From: Pseudideonella sakaiensis
GTDB lineage: Bacteria; Pseudomonadota; Gammaproteobacteria; Burkholderiales; Burkholderiaceae_C
Assembly (NCBI RefSeq): GCF_001293525.1
Contig: NZ_BBYR01000039.1
Span: forward strand, 124,001 to 188,000
Length of the DNA stretch: 64,000 bases
Direction of reading: 5' to 3'
Shown here: one piece after another, positions 28,110-36,105 of the stretch
Layout of the letters: every line of letters begins with the position of its first letter
Position numbering within the stretch: position 1 is the first letter of the stretch
The notes under the pieces: model-generated
Told to the model about the DNA's origin: nothing
The model's database searches: none
What the model saw: only the letters and a program-made list of their open reading frames with translations
Made by a program: the position numbers and the translations under genes

Positions 28110-29081
28110 ATGAAAACCCTGCCCGCCCTGCTCGTCGCCGCCTCGCTCGCCGCCACCGCGGCCGCCCAGGCCCAGACCAAGTGGGACCTGCCCGCCGCCT
28201 ACCCGGCCACCAACTTCCACACCGAGAACCTGGTCCAGTTCGCGAACGACGTGGACAAGGCCACCGGCGGCAAGCTCAAGATCACGGTGCACGCCAACGC
28301 CGCGCTGTTCAAGGCGCCGGAGATCAAGCGCGCGGTCCAGGGCGGCCAGGCCCAGATCGGCGAGATCCTGCTGCCGAGCTACCAGAACGAGTGGCAGGTC
28401 TTCGGCACCGACGGCCTGCCCTTCCTCGCCGACAGCTACGACGAGGCGATGAAACTCTACAGGGCCCAGAAACCGGCGCTCGAGAAGAAGCTGGGCGAGC
28501 AGGGCATGCTGCTGCTGTACGCGGTGGCCTGGCCGCCCCAGGGGATCTACACCAAGAAGCCGCTCGCGTCGGCAGCCGACCTGAAGGGCGTGAAGTGGCG
28601 CGCCTACAGCCCGGCCACCAGCCGCATCGCCGAGCTCGTCGGTGCGCAGCCGGTGACGGTGCAGGCGGCCGAGCTGAGCCAGGCCCTGGCCACCGGCGTC
28701 GTCGAGAGCACGATGACCTCGGGCGCGACGGGCGTGGACAGCAAGCTCTACGAATCGCTGAAGTACTACTACGACACCCAGGCCTGGCTGCCGAAGAACG
28801 CCGTCATCATCAACAAGGCCGCGTTCGATGCGCTGGACGCCGCCACCAAGGCGGCGGTCGTGAAGGCCGGCGCCGATGCCGAGGCGCGGGGCTGGGCGGC
28901 CAGCGCGCGCGTCAACACCGAGACGCTGGCGAAGCTGAAGGCCAACGGCATGCAGGTGCTGCCGCCCTCGCCGCAGCTCAAGGCCGACCTGAAGAAGGTC
29001 GGCGACACGATGCTGCAGGAGTGGCTGCAGAAGGCCGGCCCCGAAGGCCAGGCCGTGGTGGACGCCTTCAAGAAGCCCTGA
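28110..29081 (+). CDS. dctP: TRAP transporter solute-binding protein, DctP type
   Basis: A 323-residue periplasmic protein. Signal peptide at residues 1-22 (MKTLPALLVAASLAATAAAQAQ) followed by the DctP fold: AYPATNFHTENLVQFANDVDKATGGKLKI, FKAPEIKRAVQGGQAQIGEI, KGVKWRAYSPATSRIAELVGAQPV (with the Arg that binds carboxylates) and the TSGATGVDSKLYE segment. ATG 28110 has GGAG 6 bases upstream. TRAP binding proteins usually capture carboxylates; linkage to pcp and 5-oxoprolinase suggests 5-oxoproline or a related cyclic acid. dctQ starts in a TGATG overlap. Confidence 0.93.
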   Translation: MKTLPALLVAASLAATAAAQAQTKWDLPAAYPATNFHTENLVQFANDVDKATGGKLKITVHANAALFKAPEIKRAVQGGQAQIGEILLPSYQNEWQVFGTDGLPFLADSYDEAMKLYRAQKPALEKKLGEQGMLLLYAVAWPPQGIYTKKPLASAADLKGVKWRAYSPATSRIAELVGAQPVTVQAAELSQALATGVVESTMTSGATGVDSKLYESLKYYYDTQAWLPKNAVIINKAAFDALDAATKAAVVKAGADAEARGWAASARVNTETLAKLKANGMQVLPPSPQLKADLKKVGDTMLQEWLQKAGPEGQAVVDAFKKP

Positions 29082-29587
29082 TGCGGCGCGCCCTCGACGC
29101 GCTCTACGACGGCGCGGCCGCCCTGGCCGCGCTGGCGATGGTGGCGCTGCTGGTCACGGTGCTGCTGTCCATCGGGAGCCGCCAGCTGGGCATCAACCTG
29201 CCAGGCCTCGATGCCTACGCCGGCTACCTGATGGCGGCCGCCGGCTTCCTGGCGCTGGCCCACACCTTCCGGCGCGGCGAGCACATCCGGGTCACGCTGG
29301 TGCTCGACCGGCTGCACGGCGCGGCGCGCCGGGCGCTCGAGCGCTTCGCGCTCGCGACGGCCACGCTGCTGGCCGTGCTGCTGGCCTGGTACAGCGTGCG
29401 GCTGGCCTGGCAGTCGCACCGCTTCCACGACATCTCCACCGCCAGCGACGCCACGCCGCTGTGGATCCCGCAGCTCGCGATGGCGGCCGGCAGCGTGGTG
29501 TTCGCGATCGCCTTCGCCGACGCCCTGGTGCTGGACCTGCTGGGCCGGCGCAGCCCCACCCCCTCGGAGTCGACGCGCCATGAGTGA
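29081..29587 (+). CDS. dctQ: TRAP transporter small membrane subunit
   Basis: A 168-residue protein with four membrane helices at about 8-32, 45-65, 88-108 and 127-152. It matches the DctQ family by SRQLGINLPGLDAYAGYLMAAAGFLALAHTFRRGEHIRVTLVLDRL, where the R-x-GEHIRV segment is diagnostic. It bridges the large permease subunit. Its 3' end overlaps dctM by 8 bases. Confidence 0.92.
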   Translation: MRRALDALYDGAAALAALAMVALLVTVLLSIGSRQLGINLPGLDAYAGYLMAAAGFLALAHTFRRGEHIRVTLVLDRLHGAARRALERFALATATLLAVLLAWYSVRLAWQSHRFHDISTASDATPLWIPQLAMAAGSVVFAIAFADALVLDLLGRRSPTPSESTRHE

Positions 29588-30881
29588 CATCGCGGTCACG
29601 CTGCTGCTGGTGGCGTCGCTGTTCCTGATCCTCGCCAGCGGCGTGTGGATCGGCCTCACGCTGACCGGCGTGGCCTGGATCGGCATGCAGCTGTTCAGCG
29701 CCCGGCCCGCCGGCGATGCGATGGCGGTGACGATCTGGGGCTCGGCCTCGAGCTGGACGCTGACGGCGCTGCCGCTGTTCGTCTGGATGGGCGAGATCCT
29801 GTTCCGCACCCGTCTCAGCGAGGACATGTTCCGAGGCCTGGCCCCCTGGATGCAGCGCCTGCCCGGGCGCCTGCTGCACACCAACGTGGTCGGCTGCGGC
29901 ATCTTCGCGGCGGTGTCCGGCTCGAGCGCGGCGACCTGCGCGACGATCGGCAAGATGAGCCTGCCCGAGCTGCAGCGCCGCGGCTACCCGGAAGCGATGA
30001 CCGTCGGCTCGCTGGCCGGCGCGGGCACGCTCGGCCTGCTGATCCCGCCGTCGATCATCATGATCGTCTACGGCGTGGCCGCCGACGTGTCGATCTCGAA
30101 GCTCTTCATCGCGGGCATCGTCCCCGGCATCCTGCTCGCGCTGCTGTTCTCCGGCTACATCGCGTTCTGGGCCTGGCGCCACCCCGGGCAGATCCCGCCG
30201 CCCGACGCGCCGATGACGCTGCGCGAGAAGCTGCATGCCTCGCGCGCGCTGATCCCGGTGGTGCTGCTGATCGCCGCGGTGCTGGGGTCGATCTACGCCG
30301 GCATCGCGACCGCGACGGAGGCCGCGGCGCTAGGCGTGCTCGGGGCGCTGGTGATCTCGGCGAGCCAGGGTTCGCTGAGCTGGGCCACCTTCCGCGACGC
30401 GCTGATGGGCGGCACGCGGCTCTACTGCATGATCGCGCTGATCCTCGCGGGGGCGGCCTTCCTGACGCTCAGCATGGGCTACATCGGCCTGCCGCGGCAC
30501 CTCGCGGAATGGATCGGCTCGCTGGGCCTGAGCCGCTTCTCGCTGATCCTGGCGCTGATGGCCTTCTACATCCTGCTCGGCTGCTTCCTCGACGGGATCT
30601 CGATGGTGGTGCTGACCATGGGCGTGATCATGCCAACGGTGCTGGCGGCCGGGATCGACCCGCTGTGGTTCGGCATCTTCCTCGTGCTGGTGGTCGAGAT
30701 GGCGCAGGTCACGCCGCCGGTGGGCTTCAACCTCTTCGTGCTGCAGGGCATGACGCGGCTGGACATCCTGCGCATCGCCCGCCACACCCTGCCCTTCTTC
30801 CTGCTGATGCTGGCGGCGGTGGTCCTGCTGTACGTGCTGCCGGAGCTGGCCACTGAGCTGCCGCGGCGGATGAGCCGCTGA
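29580..30881 (+). CDS. dctM: TRAP transporter large permease subunit
   Basis: A 433-residue integral membrane protein of about 11-12 helices. Family motifs include ALPLFVWMGEILFRT, VVGCGIFAAVSGSSAATCATIGKMSLPELQRRGY, GTLGLLIPPSIIMIVYG and FLDGISMVVLTMGVIMP. It couples sodium- or proton-driven transport to the substrate delivered by DctP. Last gene of dctP-dctQ-dctM. Confidence 0.95.
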   Translation: MSDIAVTLLLVASLFLILASGVWIGLTLTGVAWIGMQLFSARPAGDAMAVTIWGSASSWTLTALPLFVWMGEILFRTRLSEDMFRGLAPWMQRLPGRLLHTNVVGCGIFAAVSGSSAATCATIGKMSLPELQRRGYPEAMTVGSLAGAGTLGLLIPPSIIMIVYGVAADVSISKLFIAGIVPGILLALLFSGYIAFWAWRHPGQIPPPDAPMTLREKLHASRALIPVVLLIAAVLGSIYAGIATATEAAALGVLGALVISASQGSLSWATFRDALMGGTRLYCMIALILAGAAFLTLSMGYIGLPRHLAEWIGSLGLSRFSLILALMAFYILLGCFLDGISMVVLTMGVIMPTVLAAGIDPLWFGIFLVLVVEMAQVTPPVGFNLFVLQGMTRLDILRIARHTLPFFLLMLAAVVLLYVLPELATELPRRMSR

Positions 30882-31026
30882 GCCGGCGTCGGCGCGCGGC
30901 GCCGCCGCCGGCGCTGGCGCGGAACTGGCACGCCCCGGGCCGGCATATCCGGCCTTGGCCGCCCCGCTTCTCCCTCATGATGGAAGGCCGGGTGCGGCCC
31001 GTGCGCGGTCCGTCCGGCGCCTGCCG

Positions 31027-31032
31027 CACAAT
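31027..31032 (+). promoter_or_regulatory. -10-like box upstream of the GspE-type ATPase
   Basis: CACAAT at 31027-31032 lies 24 bases before ATG 31057, which itself has a GAGGAGA ribosome site. No obvious -35. Confidence 0.3.
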
Positions 31033-31056
31033 GCCTGCGGTGCCCCGAGGAGACCG

Positions 31057-33666
31057 ATGTCCAACCCGTCGAACGTATTGCAGTGGGAGGTGGTGGACCC
31101 GCGCACTGCCGCCGCCGGCGGCCCGCTCTCGCTGGTCCCCGATGACGCCGCCGACGCGGGCGCCGTGGCGTCCGCGCCCGCGCCGCTGAGCGACAAGATC
31201 AGCCGCGAGCCCTTCCGCTGGCCGACGCCGCCGTTCGCCTGCTACCCCGGGCCGGACAAGTTCATGCAGCAGCAGCCCTGCGAGATCGAGGGCAACAACG
31301 GCACGCGCACGCGCGGCCGGCTGACCTTCTTCGTGCCCGAGGAATCGGTGCTGCACGTGCAGATCCCGCCCGCGCGCACCACGTTGCCGCTGAAGTTCGA
31401 GCATTTCCGCAGCGTGCTGCTGCCGACGCCGCTGGCCCCGCTGCCGACCGACCGCAGCGATCCGCACGCCGAGATCCTCGCGCAGCGCCCGGTGTCGCAT
31501 TACCGCGTCGTGCTGCAGGGCGGCAAGCTGGTCGAGGGCCGCACCATCGGCCACATCGAGAGCCCCTACGGCCTGTTCGTGTTCCCGCCGCTGGACGAGA
31601 ACGGCCGCGTCAGCCGGCTGTTCTTCCCGCTCGGCGCCTACACCGGCTACGAGGTCGGCGAGCGCATCGGCGAGGTGCTGGTGGAGCAGCACGCGGCGAC
31701 GGCGCAGGACGTCGATGCCGCGGTCGACCGCCAGCAGCAGCTGCGCAACCAGAAGATCGGCGACATCCTGGTCGCCAAGCAGATCGTCACGCCGGAGCAG
31801 CTGGTCGAGGCGGTCGAGCAGCAGGCGAAGATGCCGATCATCCGCATCGGCGAGGCGCTGACCTCGCTGGGCATGATCACCGACGCGCAGCTGAAGGACG
31901 CGCTCGCGCAGCAGCAGCAGGACCGCAACGTGCCGCTCGGCGAGCTGCTGGTGCGCATGGGCATCGTCTCGCCCGAGGACCTGCAGACGGCACTGGCCCG
32001 CAAGATGGGCTACCCGCTGGTGGACATCGAGGTCTTCCCGGTCGAGACGGGGGCGCTGAAGCTGCTCAGCTACCAGGTCGCACACCGGCTCAAACTGCTG
32101 CCGCTGCTGATCCGCGAGGGCCGGCTGATGGTCGCGATGGACGACCCGGCGCGGCGCCGCAGCGCGGTCGACGAGGCCGAGTTCTTCGCGCAGCAGAAGG
32201 TGGTGCCAGTGCTGGCGAAGTGCCGCTCGATCGACGCCGTGCTGCGCCGCGAGTACGCCCGCATCGGCGATACCGCCGGCAGCAGCGGCGACGACGACCT
32301 GCCGGAGATCGAGAGCCTGGCCGCGGACGGCGGCAAGGTCACGGACCAGCTGCTGGAGACGCTCGAGAAGGAGGGCCAGGAGCACGCCGACGACGCGGAC
32401 GAGAACCAGATCGAGCAGTCCGACAACTCGCTGGTGCGGCTGATCAACAACATGATCATCGAGGCCCACCGCGACGGCGTGTCCGACATCCACGTCGAGA
32501 GCTACCCGGGCAAGCAGAAGGTGCGCATCCGCTTCCGCAAGGACGGCCTGATGAGCACCTACCTCGAGCTGCCGTCGACCTACCGGGCGGCGCTGGTCGC
32601 GCGCATCAAGATCATGTGCGACCTCGACATCTCCGAGCGCCGCAAGCCGCAGGACGGCAAGATCAACTTCTCGAAGTTCGTGGCGGGCCACCGGCTCGAG
32701 CTGCGGGTGGCCACCATCCCCACCAACAACAACCTCGAGGACGTGGTGATGCGGATCCTGGCGTCGGCCAAGCCGATGCCGGTCGATGACCTCGGGATGT
32801 CCGAGTACAACCTGAGGGAGCTCAAGCTCGCGGTGGAGCGCCCCTACGGCATGGTGCTCTGCGTCGGGCCCACCGGCTCGGGCAAGACGACGACGCTGCA
32901 CTCGGTGCTGAGCTTCATCAACGTGCCCGAGCGCAAGATCTGGACGGCCGAGGATCCGGTCGAGATCTCTCAGCCGGGCCTGCGCCAGGTGCAGGTCAAC
33001 CCGAAGATCGACTGGACCTTCGCGAAGGCGCTGCGCGCCTTCCTGCGCGCCGACCCGGACGTGATCATGGTCGGCGAGATCCGCGACAAGGAAACCTCGA
33101 CGATGGCCGTCGAGGCCTCGCTGACGGGCCACCTGGTGCTGAGCACGCTGCACACCAACAGCGCGCCGGAGACCGTGACGCGCCTGCTCGACATGGGCAT
33201 GGACCCGTTCAACTTCGCCGACTCGCTGCTGGCGGTGCTGGCGCAGCGGCTGGTGCGCCGGGTCTGCAAGTCCTGCCGGGTCGCCGAGGAGGCCTCGCCG
33301 ACGGACATCAACGAGTGGCTGGACGACTACATGCACGCCTTCGGCCACGGCGAGCCGCCGGTCGCGCGCGACGAGGTGCTGGCCGGCTGGCTCAGCCGCC
33401 ACGGCCAGGACGGCCGGCTGGTGCGCTGGCACGCGCCCGGCTGCAAGCGCTGCAACGAGACCGGCTACAAGGGCCGGGCCGGGCTGCACGAGCTGATGGT
33501 CGTCTCGCGCGCGATCCGGCGCCAGATCCAGACCGGCGCGCGCGCCGAGGAGCTGCAGACCACCGCGATGGCCGAGGGCATGCGCACGCTGCGCCAGGAC
33601 GGCATCGACAAGATGCTGGCCGGCATCACCACGATGGAAGAGGTGCGTTCGACCAGCAACGGCTGA
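31057..33666 (+). CDS. GspE/PilB-type secretion or pilus ATPase with four MshEN-like motifs
   Basis: An 869-residue ATPase, about 300 longer than PilB or GspE. Residues 45-195 form a domain I do not recognise, with a possible PilZ-like beta barrel character. Residues about 203-320 contain four repeats of the form R-I-G-x-x-L, about 30 residues apart (RIGEVLVEQ, KIGDILVAKQ, RIGEALTSLG, PLGELLVRMG), resembling MshEN c-di-GMP-binding motifs. The motor follows: DIHVES near 480, Walker A GPTGSGKTTT near 604, Walker B DPDVIMVGEIRD, and HL-VLSTLHTN. A C-terminal four-Cys zinc cluster (CKSC, CKRC) is present. The partner system is not in the window. Confidence 0.88.
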   Translation: MSNPSNVLQWEVVDPRTAAAGGPLSLVPDDAADAGAVASAPAPLSDKISREPFRWPTPPFACYPGPDKFMQQQPCEIEGNNGTRTRGRLTFFVPEESVLHVQIPPARTTLPLKFEHFRSVLLPTPLAPLPTDRSDPHAEILAQRPVSHYRVVLQGGKLVEGRTIGHIESPYGLFVFPPLDENGRVSRLFFPLGAYTGYEVGERIGEVLVEQHAATAQDVDAAVDRQQQLRNQKIGDILVAKQIVTPEQLVEAVEQQAKMPIIRIGEALTSLGMITDAQLKDALAQQQQDRNVPLGELLVRMGIVSPEDLQTALARKMGYPLVDIEVFPVETGALKLLSYQVAHRLKLLPLLIREGRLMVAMDDPARRRSAVDEAEFFAQQKVVPVLAKCRSIDAVLRREYARIGDTAGSSGDDDLPEIESLAADGGKVTDQLLETLEKEGQEHADDADENQIEQSDNSLVRLINNMIIEAHRDGVSDIHVESYPGKQKVRIRFRKDGLMSTYLELPSTYRAALVARIKIMCDLDISERRKPQDGKINFSKFVAGHRLELRVATIPTNNNLEDVVMRILASAKPMPVDDLGMSEYNLRELKLAVERPYGMVLCVGPTGSGKTTTLHSVLSFINVPERKIWTAEDPVEISQPGLRQVQVNPKIDWTFAKALRAFLRADPDVIMVGEIRDKETSTMAVEASLTGHLVLSTLHTNSAPETVTRLLDMGMDPFNFADSLLAVLAQRLVRRVCKSCRVAEEASPTDINEWLDDYMHAFGHGEPPVARDEVLAGWLSRHGQDGRLVRWHAPGCKRCNETGYKGRAGLHELMVVSRAIRRQIQTGARAEELQTTAMAEGMRTLRQDGIDKMLAGITTMEEVRSTSNG

Positions 33667-33685
33667 ACGCCGCCGGCGTTCAGCC
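33661..33685. terminator. Perfect 11-bp hairpin spanning both convergent stop codons
   Basis: GGCTGAACGCC, a 3-base spacer and GGCGTTCAGCC form a perfect inverted repeat. The left arm contains the stop of the ATPase (TGA 33664-33666) and the right arm, on the other strand, the stop of the GGDEF-EAL gene. It lacks a T-tract on either side, so it may stall polymerase or protect both mRNA 3' ends, not act as a classic terminator. Confidence 0.5.
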
Positions 33686-36013
33686 GGCCGCGCCGCGCGC
33701 GGCCATCCAGCCGTCGAAGGCCGAGGCGGACATCGGCCGAGCGAAGTGGTAGCCCTGGCCGTAGTCGCAGCCGGCCTGCGCGAGCAGGCGGGCCTGGGCC
33801 TCGGTCTCGACGCCCTCGGCCACCACGGCCATGCCCAGCTCGTGCGCCATCCGGATGATGGCCTTGCACAGCGCCTGGTTGCGGTGCTCGCGCTCGAGGT
33901 GGCGCACGAAGACCTGGTCGATCTTCAGCACGTCGATGGTGTAGCGCTGCAGGTAGGACAGCGCCGAGTAGCCGGTGCCGAAGTCGTCCAGCGAGATCGT
34001 CATGCCCAGCTCGCGCAGCCGGGCCAGCTGCTCGCTGGCCCCGGTGGCATGCGCGTCGAGCAGCAGGCCCTCGGTGATCTCCACCGAGACCGCCCCGCCC
34101 GGCAGGCCGAGCGCCTGCAGCGTCTCGGCCCAGCGATCCAGCGCCTCGAAGGACTGGCGGAACTGCACCGGCGAGCGGTTGACGCTGACCTGGAAGCGCG
34201 GGCCGTGGCGCGCGCGCCAGCGCGCCACCTGGCGGGCCGCCTCGACGAAGACCCAGTCGCCGATCTCGTGGATCAGGCCGCTGCTCTCGGCGATCGGCAC
34301 GAACTGCGCCGGGCTGATCGGCCCGAGCTGCGGGTGCTGCCAGCGCAGCAGCGCCTCGGCCTTCAGCACGCTGCCGGTCGCGAGGTGGACGATCGGCTGG
34401 TAGACGAGGTGCAGCTGCCCGCCGGGCAGCGCCCCGCGCAGCTCGTTGCCCAGGCGCAGCCGGGTCTGCGCGGCCTCCTGCAGCGCGGGCGTGAAGTGGG
34501 CGTAGCGGTTGCGCCCGGCGTCCTTCGCGACGAACAGCGCCTGGTCGGCGTGCTTCAGCAGTTCGTCGATTTGCGTCGCATCCTGCGGGTAGAGGGTGAT
34601 GCCGATGCTGGCCGAGACGAAGGCCTGGTCGTCGCCCAGCTGGAAGGGCTCGGCGAGCGCCGCCAGCACCGCCTGCGCCACGCGTTCGACGCGCGCCGGG
34701 TCCTTCAGGTCCGGCAACAGCAGCGTGAACTCGTCGCCGCCCATGCGGGCCACGGTGTCGCTGGCGCGCAGCGTGGCCTGGATGCGCGCGGCGGCCTCGG
34801 TGAGCAGCAGGTCGCCGTGGTCGTGCCCGAGGGTGTCGTTGACTTCCTTGAAATGGTCCAGGTCGAGGAAGAGCACCGCCAGGCCGTCGCCCTGGCGCTG
34901 CGAGCGCGCGATCGCCTGCTCCAGGCGTTCGCGCAGCAGCCGCCGGTTGGGCAGGCCGGTCAAGGCGTCGAGGTTGGCCTGCTGCCAGATCAGCGCCTCG
35001 CTGCGCTTGTGGTGGCTGATGTCGGTGTGGGTGCCGATCACCCGCGTCGGCCGGCCCTGGGCGTCGCGCTCGATCACCATGCCGCGGCTCAGCACCCATT
35101 TCCATTCGCCGTTCTTGCAGCGCACGCGGTGCTCGTTGACGTAGCTCGGCGTGCGGCCGGCGAAGTGCTCGTCGCGCGCCTGCAGCATCGCCGGCACGTC
35201 GTCGGGGTGGGTCAGGCCGTCCACCGCCTCGGTGCGGTCCGGGAAGTCCTCCGGGCCGTAGCCGTACATGCGGCGGAAGCCCGGCGAGAAGACCTCGACG
35301 CCGGTCTGCGGGAACCACTCCCACATGCCGTCGCCGGCCGCCTCGAGCGCGAGCTTCCAGCGCTCCTCGCTCAGCCGCAGCCGCTCGTTGGCGCCCTGCA
35401 GGCGCTGCTGCTCCTCGGCCAGCGAGCGCGCCGTGCGGCCGCGCTCCTCCAGCGCCTGGTCCAGGCCCGCGAGCAGCAGGCCGCAGGCCAGCGTCAGCAG
35501 GGTGTCGACGAACAGGAAGTTGGCGGCGACGACGCCCCATTCGCGCAGCGCCCAGCCGGCGGTGGTCGGCGGCGGGCCACCGGGCACCGCGCCCGCCGCG
35601 AAGGCCGCCAGGCCGAGCGCATTCAGCGCCAGCGCCAGCAGCGCCGGCCGCAGCCCCAGCAGCAGCGCGGTCAGCACCGGGAAGGCCAGCAGGTAGACCT
35701 GGGAGATCGGGCCGACCGCCGCGAACAGCGCCAGGCCGCCGACGTAGACGCCGCCGACGAAGCCGGCGGCGCGCCAGGCATAGGACATGCGGCGCGCCAG
35801 CAGCAGCAGCGCCGCGAGCCCGAGCAGCGTGGCATCGAGCCAGGGCAGCAGCCGCAGGCCCTGCGCGTGGCCCAGCCAGGCGCTCGGCAGCGCCACCAGG
35901 CCGCCGAGCAGCAGCACCAGCCACAGCATGCGCTGGAGCAGGCGCTCGCGCCAGGGCATGCCGCCGAAAGGCGCGGCGGGCAGCGGGGGCGGGACGGGCG
36001 CAGGCGGTTGCAT
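33680..36013 (-). CDS. Membrane PAS-GGDEF-EAL cyclic-di-GMP protein
   Basis: A 777-residue protein. Five to six hydrophobic segments lie within residues 25-190, a coiled linker follows, and a PAS domain covers about 220-335 (EAAGDGMWEWFPQTG, WKWVLSRGMVI, GTHTDISHHK). The GGDEF domain (about 345-510) keeps RMGGDEF, so diguanylate cyclase activity is possible. The EAL domain (about 525-770) keeps KAEALLRW, plus SVEITEG, DDFGTGYSALSYL and KIDQVFV, so phosphodiesterase activity is also possible. The net direction cannot be read from sequence. It ends 13 bases from the convergent MshEN-type ATPase, a plausible effector of its second messenger. Confidence 0.9.
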   Translation of the reverse strand: MQPPAPVPPPLPAAPFGGMPWRERLLQRMLWLVLLLGGLVALPSAWLGHAQGLRLLPWLDATLLGLAALLLLARRMSYAWRAAGFVGGVYVGGLALFAAVGPISQVYLLAFPVLTALLLGLRPALLALALNALGLAAFAAGAVPGGPPPTTAGWALREWGVVAANFLFVDTLLTLACGLLLAGLDQALEERGRTARSLAEEQQRLQGANERLRLSEERWKLALEAAGDGMWEWFPQTGVEVFSPGFRRMYGYGPEDFPDRTEAVDGLTHPDDVPAMLQARDEHFAGRTPSYVNEHRVRCKNGEWKWVLSRGMVIERDAQGRPTRVIGTHTDISHHKRSEALIWQQANLDALTGLPNRRLLRERLEQAIARSQRQGDGLAVLFLDLDHFKEVNDTLGHDHGDLLLTEAAARIQATLRASDTVARMGGDEFTLLLPDLKDPARVERVAQAVLAALAEPFQLGDDQAFVSASIGITLYPQDATQIDELLKHADQALFVAKDAGRNRYAHFTPALQEAAQTRLRLGNELRGALPGGQLHLVYQPIVHLATGSVLKAEALLRWQHPQLGPISPAQFVPIAESSGLIHEIGDWVFVEAARQVARWRARHGPRFQVSVNRSPVQFRQSFEALDRWAETLQALGLPGGAVSVEITEGLLLDAHATGASEQLARLRELGMTISLDDFGTGYSALSYLQRYTIDVLKIDQVFVRHLEREHRNQALCKAIIRMAHELGMAVVAEGVETEAQARLLAQAGCDYGQGYHFARPMSASAFDGWMAARGAAG

Positions 36014-36105
36014 CGGCAGCAGGCGGTCGATCCCGGGTTATCGGCAGCGCGGCCGCGCGCTGGAGCGGCACGGCGCCCGGCCCGGGCGGCCGGGGCCGCG
36101 CCGCG

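Noticed and set aside
30926-30941. TGGCACG as a possible sigma-54 site upstream of the GspE-type ATPase
   Set aside because: The -24 half matches, but the -12 half (TTGCA) is absent at the required spacing.
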